DNA from: Bacillus spizizenii TU-B-10
GTDB taxonomy: Bacteria > Bacillota > Bacilli > Bacillales > Bacillaceae
Length of the DNA stretch: 64,000 nucleotides
Assembly (NCBI RefSeq): GCF_000227465.1
Contig: NC_016047.1
Span: 2,274,857-2,338,856, forward strand
Reading direction: 5' to 3'
Position numbers and translations under genes: made by a program. Under the pieces are notes generated by a model. That model ran no database searches, was not told the origin of the DNA, and saw only the letters and a program-made list of their open reading frames with translations. Positions 18,373 through 26,280 of this stretch are shown here, in pieces; the first letter of the stretch is position 1; each line of letters begins with the position of its first letter.

Positions 18373-19137
18373 ATGAGTTATCTACATGACGCCTTTTCAT
18401 TAGAAGGAAAAACAGCGCTGGTAACAGGACCGGGAACGGGAATCGGTCAAGGAATTGCCAAAGCGCTGGCCGGGGCCGGCGCTGATATTATCGGCACATC
18501 ACATAAAAGCAGCCTGTCTGAAACACAGCAGCTTGTGGAACAAGAAGGCCGAACGTTTATGTCTTTTACATTGGACATGAGCAAGCCAGAAGCGATAAAG
18601 GATTCTGCAGCTGAGCTGTTCGAAAGCCGGCAGATCGACATTCTTGTCAATAATGCCGGTATTATTCACCGAGAAAAAGCGGAGCATTTTGCAGAAGAGA
18701 ACTGGCAGCATGTACTGAATGTCAATCTAAACAGCTTGTTTATTCTGACACAGCTGGCAGGCAGTTACATGCTGAAAAGAGGTTATGGAAAGATTATTAA
18801 TATCGCCTCTCTCCTATCTTTTCAAGGCGGTATCCTCGTTCCCGCTTACACAGCGAGCAAACACGCGGTTGCCGGTTTGACAAAATCATTTGCAAATGAG
18901 TGGGCGGCGTCCGGTGTTCAGGTCAACGCAATCGCCCCGGGCTATATTTCTACCGCGAATACACAGCCTATTCGGGATGATGAAAAGCGAAATGAGGACA
19001 TTTTAAAAAGAATCCCTGCCGGCCGCTGGGGCAAAGCAGATGATATCGGGGGAACTGCAGTCTTTTTGGCATCACGTGCTTCAGATTATGTAAATGGGCA
19101 TATTTTAGCAGTTGACGGCGGCTGGCTATCCCGCTGA
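18373..19137 (+). CDS. kduD: KduD, 2-keto-3-deoxygluconate oxidoreductase
   Basis: A 254-residue short-chain dehydrogenase reducing 2,5-diketo-3-deoxygluconate to KDG. The nucleotide loop is TGPGTGIGQG, the NNAG motif is in LVNNAGI, and the catalytic YxxxK is YTASK. It starts one base after the kduI stop with no strong ribosome site of its own, so coupling is likely. The product feeds KdgK and KdgA encoded divergently. Confidence 0.93.
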   Translation: MSYLHDAFSLEGKTALVTGPGTGIGQGIAKALAGAGADIIGTSHKSSLSETQQLVEQEGRTFMSFTLDMSKPEAIKDSAAELFESRQIDILVNNAGIIHREKAEHFAEENWQHVLNVNLNSLFILTQLAGSYMLKRGYGKIINIASLLSFQGGILVPAYTASKHAVAGLTKSFANEWAASGVQVNAIAPGYISTANTQPIRDDEKRNEDILKRIPAGRWGKADDIGGTAVFLASRASDYVNGHILAVDGGWLSR

Positions 19138-19143
19138 CACATT

Positions 19144-19176
19144 AAAAAAGCTGACGAACACGATCGTCAGCTTTTT
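19144..19176. terminator. Bidirectional terminator between kduD and ypvA
   Basis: AAAAAGCTGACGA/TCGTCAGCTTTTT, 13-bp stem flanked by A and T runs, serving both convergent genes. Confidence 0.88.
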
Positions 19177-19179
19177 CTA

Positions 19180-21105
19180 TTACATCATATGCGGTTTAAC
19201 AGGCAAGACCTTTTTGACTTCATCAATGATGCGTCCATTTTCTCCGCCAGCGTAAATGTGAATCGAGCCGCTGTCTTGATTCGAACGAATCAGGCGCCCG
19301 ATGCCCTGCCGTACGCGTAATAACATATATGGCAGATCAACTTCTTCGAACGGATCTTTTTTCGCCCCGTTGCGTTTCGCTGTAAATACAGGATCATGAG
19401 GCGGGAATGGCAATGACCAAATGGTAACATTCTTCAATGCGTCACCAGGAATATCGAGTCCTTCCCATAAGTGAACCGAACAAAGTACTGTTTCCTCTTC
19501 CTCTTGGAATTTCTCCACTAAGCTGCTGATTTCCTCATCACCTTCAAAGAAAATCGGATACGGCAGCTCCCAAGCCGCCGATAGCTGCTTAAACTCGTTT
19601 AATTCTTCAAAAGAAGGGAAAAGCACCAGCGTTCTGCCTTTATAACGTTTGATTGTTTCAATCGTTTCAGCCGTTTTTTGTTCAGCAGCCATATCTGTTT
19701 TTGCATATAGATTAACGGTCATTTGCTCGTCATAATCATAAGGAGAATCAACGGTTAATGATAAATAATCGTGAATCCCGAGACTGTCGGCAATATAATC
19801 AAACGAACCGCCTTCTGACAGCGTGGCAGAAGAAAAGATATAAGGAATTTTCTTAGAAAACACTTTTTCGCCAAGCACTTCCGCTACCGTTCTTGGCATC
19901 ACAACAAAGGTTGATTCAGCTTCCTTTTTCTCAAGCCAGCTGATCGCATCCTTTTGATATAGAGATAATGAATACGCCATTTGTTCAACATATTCTTCCA
20001 CAACTGACAGCTCGTATTGATCAATCGTGTACATCTCAGACTCGAACACAAGAGCCTCACCGATTTTATCAAGCAAACGGCAAAGCTCGTCCGCCGCCTT
20101 TTTGACACGCTGGTCATTTTTTATTTCTAAACGGTGTGAACCGGCTACTTCTTTTGATTCTTCAGAAAGAACATAGAAAAATTCATCGTTTGCAGCAAGC
20201 GCATCTTCAATCAGTTCAGCAAACTCTTCTCTGATGTCATTTTGAAGCAAACGTTCTAAAAACAATTCAAGAGTAGACTGCTTCACTCTGTAGGTTAACG
20301 CTTTTTGTGCAGCAAACTCTAACAGATGTCCTTCATCAAATACAACAGCACTATGATCAGGCAAGAGCGGCAGCTGGCCTTCTCGTTTGCGCGATTCTTC
20401 CGTCCACACATGCTCCATATAAAAATCATGGGAACAAATGATCAAGTCCGTTGACTTGCGGTAATAATCTCTGGAAAGTGTCAAACCGCATCTATGTCTC
20501 ATATCACAAGTCAGACAATCCTGAAACGAGTCGTAGCTTACTTCAGACCATTCTTCATTTGATAGATTTGCGTACTGCTTACGGTCGCCATACGGATAAA
20601 AGCGCTGCATCGCCTGTGATTCATGAACAAATGAGGGTAATGACTCATAAAGATCCAGCCATTTATCATCATCAGATCGCTGCATCGTTTTTTCAAGCTT
20701 CTTCAAGCATAAATATTGCTCATGTGACTTCGACAGCCTTGTATCAATTTTCAGATCCAAATGCTCAGCCAGCTTTGAAATATCGCCCTCTTTTTTCACT
20801 AGCTGTTCGATTAATGTTTCATCAGCACAAGCGATAATGGCAGGTTTGCCGACATATCTTGCATAGCTGATCGCGAAAAGAAGATAAACCAGCGTTTTCC
20901 CCGTTCCCACTCCAGCTTCGGCAAACATGACTTTTTTCTCTTTAAACGCCCGCTCCAGCTGAAAAGCCATAAATACTTGCTCATCCCGAAGATCAAACCC
21001 TTTTTCGGGAAGGATATCGTAAAACACGTCACCAATCCAATTGTTCAATTCTTCATAAAAATTCTTTGTTTTCGTTAAAGAAAAAGGCAAACGTGATGTT
21101 GTCAC
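19180..21105 (-). CDS. ypvA: YpvA, DinG/Rad3-like iron-sulfur helicase
   Basis: A 641-residue superfamily 2 helicase of the XPD/DinG class. Visible motifs: Walker A AGVGTGKT near residue 70, DEGH box in VVFDEGHLLEF, and motif VI VRQGIGRLIRS near the C-terminus. Four cysteines between motifs I and II (YLCLKKL, DCLTCDMRHRC) are placed as 4Fe-4S ligands, unlike DinG encoded later in this window. It starts at GTG 21105 with GGGGG about ten bases upstream. Its role is probably DNA repair or processing; the exact substrate is unknown. Confidence 0.85.
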   Translation of the reverse strand: MTTSRLPFSLTKTKNFYEELNNWIGDVFYDILPEKGFDLRDEQVFMAFQLERAFKEKKVMFAEAGVGTGKTLVYLLFAISYARYVGKPAIIACADETLIEQLVKKEGDISKLAEHLDLKIDTRLSKSHEQYLCLKKLEKTMQRSDDDKWLDLYESLPSFVHESQAMQRFYPYGDRKQYANLSNEEWSEVSYDSFQDCLTCDMRHRCGLTLSRDYYRKSTDLIICSHDFYMEHVWTEESRKREGQLPLLPDHSAVVFDEGHLLEFAAQKALTYRVKQSTLELFLERLLQNDIREEFAELIEDALAANDEFFYVLSEESKEVAGSHRLEIKNDQRVKKAADELCRLLDKIGEALVFESEMYTIDQYELSVVEEYVEQMAYSLSLYQKDAISWLEKKEAESTFVVMPRTVAEVLGEKVFSKKIPYIFSSATLSEGGSFDYIADSLGIHDYLSLTVDSPYDYDEQMTVNLYAKTDMAAEQKTAETIETIKRYKGRTLVLFPSFEELNEFKQLSAAWELPYPIFFEGDEEISSLVEKFQEEEETVLCSVHLWEGLDIPGDALKNVTIWSLPFPPHDPVFTAKRNGAKKDPFEEVDLPYMLLRVRQGIGRLIRSNQDSGSIHIYAGGENGRIIDEVKKVLPVKPHMM

Positions 21106-21174
21106 CTAGTTTCAACCCCCAACTATTCGACATTCAGACCACCAATAATATCATTTCCTACTGATGAATACAAT

Positions 21175-21203
21175 AAAAAAACTTGGCAATGCCAAGTTTT
21201 TTT
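21175..21203. terminator. Terminator downstream of yptA
   Basis: AAAAAACTTGGC/GCCAAGTTTTTTT with a 3-base loop; serves yptA on the minus strand and can act in both directions. Confidence 0.85.
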
Positions 21204-21208
21204 ACAAC

Positions 21209-21400
21209 TTACTTTCGATTGATCACATGCGCCGATAAAAAAGGATGGTCTGTTGAATAAATATGTTCCACCGCTTTTTCTAAATCATTTAGTGCATGCG
21301 ACATCACAGACGGAGACGAATCAGCCCCGTGCTCCTTCAGCTCGTTGGCTGTTGCGTCAAGCGCCCTTTGAATGAGATTAAAATGTTCGCTGTTCAGCAT
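21209..21400 (-). CDS. yptA: YptA, 63-aa protein of unknown function
   Basis: A 63-residue soluble protein beginning MLNSEHFNLIQ, predicted mainly helical. The start at ATG 21400 is supported by AGAGGTGATC; the open frame upstream has no signal. It is a single gene with its own terminator, divergent from ypzG. The name is from recalled gene order; no function is known to me. Confidence 0.65.
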   Translation of the reverse strand: MLNSEHFNLIQRALDATANELKEHGADSSPSVMSHALNDLEKAVEHIYSTDHPFLSAHVINRK

Positions 21401-21562
21401 GAGATCACCTCTGATGGAAATAATCATCATTGTATGCGAACTTTTCATTTTATATACATGCTTTCCGCATGTTATCGCCGAAATATGCACAAACTACACT
21501 CGATATCCCGTACCCGGAATATCCGTCTTATCAACAATATTCTATCAGGGAGTGATGTTGAC

Positions 21563-21715
21563 ATGAGTTATAGAAATCGATTAGATCAGCATTCTGAACT
21601 GTTTCATCACAATTGGACGCGGCCTAAACGTTCTAAGTCTCAAGTAAACGGTCACACTGAAATGTCCCAAACCAACATTATATTGAGAAGCAACGCGAAA
21701 GCGCACCGTTGGTAA
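21563..21715 (+). CDS. ypzG: YpzG, 50-aa basic protein
   Basis: MSYRNRLDQH... is a 50-residue Asn/His/Arg-rich hydrophilic protein. AGGGAGTGAT precedes the ATG at a proper distance. Composition resembles small spore proteins and YpzG-like families in Bacillus, but its role is not known to me. It has a good terminator immediately downstream. Confidence 0.72.
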   Translation: MSYRNRLDQHSELFHHNWTRPKRSKSQVNGHTEMSQTNIILRSNAKAHRW

Positions 21716-21739
21716 CGATAGAATATGGCTGAAAGATGA

Positions 21740-21769
21740 AAGAAGACGCATGTAGAGCGTCTTCTTTTT
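21740..21769. terminator. Terminator between ypzG and ypsC
   Basis: AAGAAGACGC/GCGTCTTCTT followed by TTT on the plus strand; the ypsC stop codon sits at its edge. Confidence 0.82.
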
Positions 21770-22925
21770 ATGCGTTTTCTGTTTTCTTGCGCTGCGGCCT
21801 TACTTTTGACCAGTATTGATAATAATCCGTTTTAATAAATCCGTTAAAGAGCTTTCGTTTCTTCGTCGCTTTTCTGCCGTATGCTTCCTCAAAATTCTCA
21901 TTTGATGTCAGCATATACACAGACCAGGTATCAAGCGGTTCGAACGCCTGTCCCATTTCTTTGTACATGTGCTCAACGGCTTTTTTCTCGCCGAGACGTT
22001 CTCCATAAGGCGGATTGCCGACAATTACGCCAAACTCCAGATTTGTCGTGAAGTCTTTGACCTGCATCTGCTTAAATTGGATTAAATCCCCCAAGCCTGC
22101 TTCCTCTGCATTCTCTTTTGCGATTTGAACCATACGGTGGTCTATGTCGCTTGCGAAAATCGTAAGCGGCTGGTCATAGTTCGCCTTTTCTTCGACTTCG
22201 AGCCGTGCTTTGTCCCACCGATCTTTTCCGATCCATTCCCAATCCTCTGAGACAAAATCGCGGTTAAATCCGGGGGCGATGTTTTGGCCGATTAACGCGG
22301 CTTCAATCGCAATCGTTCCGGAACCGCAGAAAGGATCGACAAATGGACGGTCCGGGGTCCAATTGGTTAATTGCACTAAAGCGGCAGCAAGTGTTTCTTT
22401 AATCGGCGCGCCGCCCTGGTCGACACGGTATCCTCGTTTATGGAGCCCTGTCCCTGACGAATCCAGCGTAATAACCGCTTGATCTTTCAATAAAGAAATT
22501 TCCACCTTATACTCGGCACCTGTTTCTTCAATCCAGTCATTGGCTTTGCCGGACTGCAGCTTGAGCTTTTCGACAATTGCTTTTTTGACGATCCGCTGAC
22601 AGTCAGGAACGCTTGCAAGTGTTGATTTTACCGATTTCCCGATGACAGGGAATTTCCCATTCTCAGGTATAAATGAGCGCCAGTTAATCGCTTTCGTTTT
22701 TTCAAACAGTTCATCAAATGTTTTCGCTTTAAAAGAAGCAACCTGAACCTTTATGCGGTCGGCTGTTCTAAGCCAAAGGTTCGCACGGCAAATGGCAAGC
22801 GCATCACCTTCGAAAATAACTTTTCCGTTATCAACCTTGCATTCGTATCCTAAATCTCGTACTTCCTTTGCGACAACAGCTTCAATGCCCATCGGCGCCG
22901 TTGCAATTAGTGTATACTTCTTCAT
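21768..22925 (-). CDS. ypsC: YpsC, THUMP-domain 23S rRNA guanine-N2 methyltransferase (RlmL type)
   Basis: A 385-residue protein with an N-terminal THUMP/ferredoxin-like RNA-binding region (about 1-160) and a C-terminal SAM-dependent methylase. FVDPFCGSGTIAIEAAL is the SAM-binding motif and VGNPPYGERLG the catalytic NPPY. Family members methylate guanine N2 in 23S rRNA (position 2445 in E. coli). The ATG follows AGGGTGAT. It lies just downstream of the RNase P RNA gene. Confidence 0.88.
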   Translation of the reverse strand: MKKYTLIATAPMGIEAVVAKEVRDLGYECKVDNGKVIFEGDALAICRANLWLRTADRIKVQVASFKAKTFDELFEKTKAINWRSFIPENGKFPVIGKSVKSTLASVPDCQRIVKKAIVEKLKLQSGKANDWIEETGAEYKVEISLLKDQAVITLDSSGTGLHKRGYRVDQGGAPIKETLAAALVQLTNWTPDRPFVDPFCGSGTIAIEAALIGQNIAPGFNRDFVSEDWEWIGKDRWDKARLEVEEKANYDQPLTIFASDIDHRMVQIAKENAEEAGLGDLIQFKQMQVKDFTTNLEFGVIVGNPPYGERLGEKKAVEHMYKEMGQAFEPLDTWSVYMLTSNENFEEAYGRKATKKRKLFNGFIKTDYYQYWSKVRPQRKKTENA

Positions 22926-22965
22926 CGTATCACCCTGTCTTTTAAAACTTTTCTCTTTTCAAGAT

Positions 22966-22995
22966 AAAAGCTCTCCTTATACGGGAGAGCTTGTT
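22966..22995 (-). terminator. Terminator of rnpB
   Basis: AGCTCTCC/GGAGAGCT stem followed by TTTTA on the minus strand, just beyond the RNase P RNA 3' end. Confidence 0.82.
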
Positions 22996-23013
22996 TTCAT
23001 CATTTTAAATGTA

Positions 23014-23414
23014 AGTGATCTAACGTTCTGTAAGCCATGTTTTGTTCCGTCGTACTGCAAACGGCTCATCACCTCGTACTCGGGCGGCAATCATCTATCT
23101 ACAGAAAGCTTTCTGTCCTTCTCTCCGTTGAATTCCGTCAAGAAGGTTCCCCTACCAAAATTTGGGTTTCTCGCTCGAGGGGTTTACCGCGTTCCACTCT
23201 CACCATTTCTAGTGAGACTTCGTCACTGTGGCACTTTCAAGGATACTCAGCCATATCCAAAGGACGTAGGCTTTTTTCCTGCCGTCAGCCTATCAAGGCT
23301 GCCCTAGCTTATGACTTCGCTAGGCACGAACACTACGGGCATCTCAGCACCGTGCGAGCATGGACTTTCCTCTACAGATTCAAGATCTACAGCGATTACC
23401 CGAACGTTAAGAAC
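23014..23414 (-). ncRNA. rnpB: RNase P RNA, B type
   Basis: The 401-nt catalytic RNA of RNase P, which matures tRNA 5' ends. The minus strand begins GTTCTTAACGTTCGGG and carries the conserved blocks GAGGAAAGTCC near the 5' end and AACAAAACATGGCTTACAG near the 3' end. Length equals the known B. subtilis RNA. Two plus-strand open frames across it are chance. Confidence 0.97.
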
Positions 23415-23421
23415 ATGAATT

Positions 23422-23450
23422 ATTATATAACAACTGATTGCAATTTACAA
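23422..23450 (-). promoter_or_regulatory. Sigma-A promoter of rnpB
   Basis: TTGTAA (23445-23450), 17-base spacer, TATAAT (23422-23427) on the minus strand, seven bases before the RNA 5' end. Confidence 0.88.
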
Positions 23451-23472
23451 GCGCCATTTTTTTCAAGCGCGA

Positions 23473-23769
23473 TCAATCATAAAGCTTGCTGCCAAAAACG
23501 TGTTTTTCTAAGTTGGACAGCCGTTTTAAAATATCAAAATTCGTTGTGTTAGATTGCACAGGCTGTTTTTTGCTGGCTTCTTCAAGCTGTTTTTTCAGCT
23601 GCAGATTTTCCTGCTGCAGTTCTTCAATTTCTTGATGGAAGGTTTCATAATCCTTAATAATCATATCTAAAAATTTGTCAACGTCTTCTTGCTTGTAGCC
23701 TCTAACGCCTGTTTTAAATTCTTTTTCCAAAATTTCTTTCGCAGAAAGCTTTACTTTATCAGCAAGCAT
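23473..23769 (-). CDS. gpsB: GpsB, cell-division/elongation adaptor
   Basis: A 98-residue DivIVA-related protein. The N-terminal membrane-binding/adaptor domain includes [18 protein letters not shown], followed by a coiled coil and a C-terminal hexamerising segment. GpsB shuttles PBP1 (PonA, also encoded in this window) between septum and side wall. The start is ATG 23769 after GAGGTG; the upstream in-frame GTG is part of that ribosome site. Confidence 0.94.
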   Translation of the reverse strand: MLADKVKLSAKEILEKEFKTGVRGYKQEDVDKFLDMIIKDYETFHQEIEELQQENLQLKKQLEEASKKQPVQSNTTNFDILKRLSNLEKHVFGSKLYD

Positions 23770-23844
23770 CTTTTTCACCTCGTATCGTGAATCATTACAT
23801 ATATTTTTTCAGAAATCTGTACGGTTGTCAAATTTCTCTTATTG

Positions 23845-24390
23845 CTATGAGTAGCTGTCTTCCTCTACTGTCACTCTCAAGTCATCCATTGTGATAAAGT
23901 AAATGGGATAGCCATCCTGTTCGCGTCTCTTTTCAGCCGTCTCAAGCATGTACCTTGGAGATCCTTCCCTCTCAGGATCATATAAAAGCATCAGCGCATC
24001 TGATTTTTCTATGAAGAACTGATTTTTTTGTTTAAATTGTAGCGGGCTTTCATACGGCCTGTGAGTCAGGCTTTCTTCATAGTCAGCCTGTGCCAGAACA
24101 GCTTCATAAAGCTCTTTATTAGGCTCTTTCCAGTTCTTTTCCTGATCGTAAAAAGGAGTAATCACAGCTACCTTTAAATCAGGGTATTCCTCCTGCAGAT
24201 CATATGCAGCTTCAGCCGCCCACAGTTCCGCTCCAAGCTGGCCCGATATTAAAATCCATTCTAAGCCCTCATCTAAAAGTCCGATCAACCGGTTTTTGAT
24301 CGCTTTTTTTATGTAATACAGTGCCTTATCATCCTGTTTAAAAATCCCGAGTTCAAATGGCTTGTATCCTGTTACTGCCAATACTTTCAT
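23845..24390 (-). CDS. ypsA: YpsA, SLOG-superfamily protein
   Basis: A 181-residue cytoplasmic protein of the SMF/DprA-LOG (SLOG) superfamily, presumed to bind a nucleotide-derived ligand. The start [15 protein letters not shown] and the segment [19 protein letters not shown] contain the family glycine loop. YpsA overproduction disturbs cell division in Firmicutes, and it is conserved next to gpsB. Start chosen at ATG 24390 after GCAGGTGA; the longer frame overlaps the cotD terminator. Confidence 0.85.
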   Translation of the reverse strand: MKVLAVTGYKPFELGIFKQDDKALYYIKKAIKNRLIGLLDEGLEWILISGQLGAELWAAEAAYDLQEEYPDLKVAVITPFYDQEKNWKEPNKELYEAVLAQADYEESLTHRPYESPLQFKQKNQFFIEKSDALMLLYDPEREGSPRYMLETAEKRREQDGYPIYFITMDDLRVTVEEDSYS

Positions 24391-24404
24391 TACTTCACCT
24401 GCTT

Positions 24405-24436
24405 TAAAAAATGGGGCTCCCATTGGGCCCCATTTT
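24405..24436. terminator. Terminator of cotD
   Basis: AAAATGGGGC/GCCCCATTTT stem with T-run on the minus strand, between cotD and ypsA. Confidence 0.85.
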
Positions 24437-24478
24437 GATGTGCTGTTTGTTTACACCATCAAGCTGCACGTTTCCATA

Positions 24479-24703
24479 CTAGTCGCAGCAAGGTTTTCCT
24501 GCTTGAAAATGCTGATGCGTTGCCGGATCAACATTTGAGAAAGTATGTGGAAAGTAGTGAACGTGCTGAAAATGCTGGTGATTTACGTTTGTTGTGTGCT
24601 GTGGGTGAATATGCGGCACGATAGTATTTGAAAACGTATGGTGTTCACAGCAATGAGTAGGATGGACAATCGGCGCCATCATGTGCGGTCTGCAGTGATG
24701 CAT
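24479..24703 (-). CDS. cotD: CotD, inner spore-coat protein
   Basis: A 74-residue His/Pro-rich protein (MHHCRPHMMAPIVHP... ending GKPCCD), characteristic of CotD. It is made in the mother cell under sigma-K and GerE. The high His and Cys content suits coat cross-linking. A strong AAAGGGG ribosome site, a sigma-K -10 match and a terminator complete the unit. Confidence 0.93.
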   Translation of the reverse strand: MHHCRPHMMAPIVHPTHCCEHHTFSNTIVPHIHPQHTTNVNHQHFQHVHYFPHTFSNVDPATHQHFQAGKPCCD

Positions 24704-24739
24704 GTTTAAATCCCCTTTCCATAAACTTTATTACAATAC

Positions 24740-24748
24740 TAAGATATG
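24740..24748 (-). promoter_or_regulatory. Sigma-K -10 of cotD
   Basis: CATATCTTA fits the sigma-K -10 consensus CATANNNTA; an AC-containing -35 lies about 16 bases upstream. Confidence 0.55.
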
Positions 24749-24786
24749 AAAAATAAGGGGTACATGTTCTAATGCAAAGACCTATT

Positions 24787-24882
24787 TTAAAAGTGTACAA
24801 TTAAACTGTCTTTAAAGTTTGAAAACACAAAAGCAATCAAAAATACCACAACAAAGAACAAGTAAAAAACACCCTTATACAT
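24787..24882 (-). CDS. 31-aa single-pass membrane peptide, unrecognised
   Basis: The frame reads MYKGVFYLFFVVVFLIAFV then FSNFKDSLIVHF and stops: one hydrophobic segment of about 17 residues after MYKG, with a short polar tail. A clear GGGAGA ribosome site lies seven bases before the ATG. A sigma-A promoter match is 32-60 bases upstream. I do not recognise it. It sits alone in the 310-base gap between cotD and yprB, too short for usual gene callers. Expression and function are unknown. Confidence 0.55.
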   Translation of the reverse strand: MYKGVFYLFFVVVFLIAFVFSNFKDSLIVHF

Positions 24883-24913
24883 ACCAACTCTCCCTTTAAA
24901 AATAACTACCGTC

Positions 24914-24942
24914 ATTTTACAGGATTCGCCGCTATTCTACAA
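24914..24942 (-). promoter_or_regulatory. Candidate sigma-A promoter of the 31-aa gene
   Basis: TTGTAG (24937-24942), 17-base spacer, TAAAAT (24914-24919) preceded by TG, on the minus strand. Confidence 0.5.
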
Positions 24943-25014
24943 CAAAATCAATGTGAATTCAGCAAAAAAATTCATGGCGAAACAAGTCGTCTTTTGCGCT
25001 TTCCCGGGGAATAT

Positions 25015-26265
25015 TTAAGAGGAATATTTCCTCTTCAGCCGGGCAATTCTTACTTGCAGTTTTTCTGATTCTTTTTCTGATAAGAATGCCGCATCACTAT
25101 GTAATTGTTCTGCTATATACAATGCTTTGCCAAACTCTTTTTTCTTATGCTCAAAATATTTCGCGAGCTCTATCACAGCAGTGTATCTGCACTTCTGATT
25201 TTGGGAGCGGGACAACTTTTCCCAAAGCGGCACTGCTTCTTCCAATCGGTTTTGTTTTTTGTACAGGAGCGATAAATCCAGCCGTGCTCTGTCCTGATCC
25301 TCAAACGACTTTTCTTTAAGCCTTTCCAGCTGTTTGACCGCTTGATCCGTTTCTTTATGGGCCATAAACCATTTCGCCATGGCATAAGCTTCACTGTGCT
25401 CAATGTGCTCTTTTGGCGTATAAGATGCTGATAGAATTTTTTTAGACATATGAATGTACAATGAAATGAGCGATAGCACATCCATTTCATTATGATGCAG
25501 GACACCTTTTAAAAGATCAGGCTCTTGCGCCTTGATAAAATGAAAGTAAAGCATTGGCGCCAAGTAGCCCGGTGTGTCTTCTTGTCTGTGAATGCCGAGC
25601 TCCTCTTTTTCAACCGTGCCAAGTGATACGCGGTCCATTTTGTGTTTCCACAGGCGTCTTGCTCCATGCAGAAGGTCAAAGTGACCGAACTCCGGGAGCT
25701 TCGGAAGTCTGTCACGGATCAATGTGTGCCTTGTTTTCACCTGCGGCCAATCAAAGGCTTTTCCGTTGTAGGTTACAAGTGATGTAATGTCAACCTCACT
25801 TAAAAAGCTTTGATACAAGGCGACTTCATTCCCCGGTTTGGGCAAAAGATGCTGTTTGACTGTCACTCGGTCTTCATATACTCTCGCATGGCCAAGCAAA
25901 AAAATGGTATTTCCGGCTCCGCCTCCAAGACCAGTTGTTTCTGTATCAAAGAAAAAGAGACTGTTTTTGTTATACCCTTTTGCTGACAAAGTATGCGACA
26001 GGCTGCTTTGATTCCACAGTGTAATCACTTCATCAAGCTCAGAAAAACGGTATAACCCATGGCGGTGAGAAAGCGGATATTCTACTTCTCTGATGAGGCA
26101 GTATTCATCTTCGAAGAAAAAAGGCTTCATGCCAAAAGCCTCCCACTCTTCTAAAAACGGGATTTCAGCAAAATTGTTTTCTCGTTGGCCTGCTTCTATT
26201 TTATGTTCTCCTTCGTCGAGCACCATATGCTTTTTCATTCGCTGGAGTTTCCCTTTTAATGACAT
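25015..26265 (-). CDS. yprB: YprB (MrfB), DnaQ-like exonuclease of mitomycin repair
   Basis: A 416-residue protein with an RNase H-like exonuclease domain: FFFDTETTGLGGGAGN carries the first DxE pair (about residue 110), VTYNGKAFDWP the next Asp, and HHNEMDVLSL the last. TPR-like helices make up the C-terminal third. In B. subtilis MrfB works with helicase MrfA in a UvrABC-independent pathway for mitomycin C adducts. It lies 15 bases after yprA in the same operon; GGGAGG precedes the ATG. Confidence 0.88.
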   Translation of the reverse strand: MSLKGKLQRMKKHMVLDEGEHKIEAGQRENNFAEIPFLEEWEAFGMKPFFFEDEYCLIREVEYPLSHRHGLYRFSELDEVITLWNQSSLSHTLSAKGYNKNSLFFFDTETTGLGGGAGNTIFLLGHARVYEDRVTVKQHLLPKPGNEVALYQSFLSEVDITSLVTYNGKAFDWPQVKTRHTLIRDRLPKLPEFGHFDLLHGARRLWKHKMDRVSLGTVEKEELGIHRQEDTPGYLAPMLYFHFIKAQEPDLLKGVLHHNEMDVLSLISLYIHMSKKILSASYTPKEHIEHSEAYAMAKWFMAHKETDQAVKQLERLKEKSFEDQDRARLDLSLLYKKQNRLEEAVPLWEKLSRSQNQKCRYTAVIELAKYFEHKKKEFGKALYIAEQLHSDAAFLSEKESEKLQVRIARLKRKYSS

Positions 26266-26280
26266 ATCTGACCTCCCTCC

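Noticed and set aside
22753-23552. Two long plus-strand frames (184 and 171 codons) across ypsC and rnpB
   Set aside because: They are antisense to RNase P RNA and flanking genes; the RNA is certain and the frames have no start signals.
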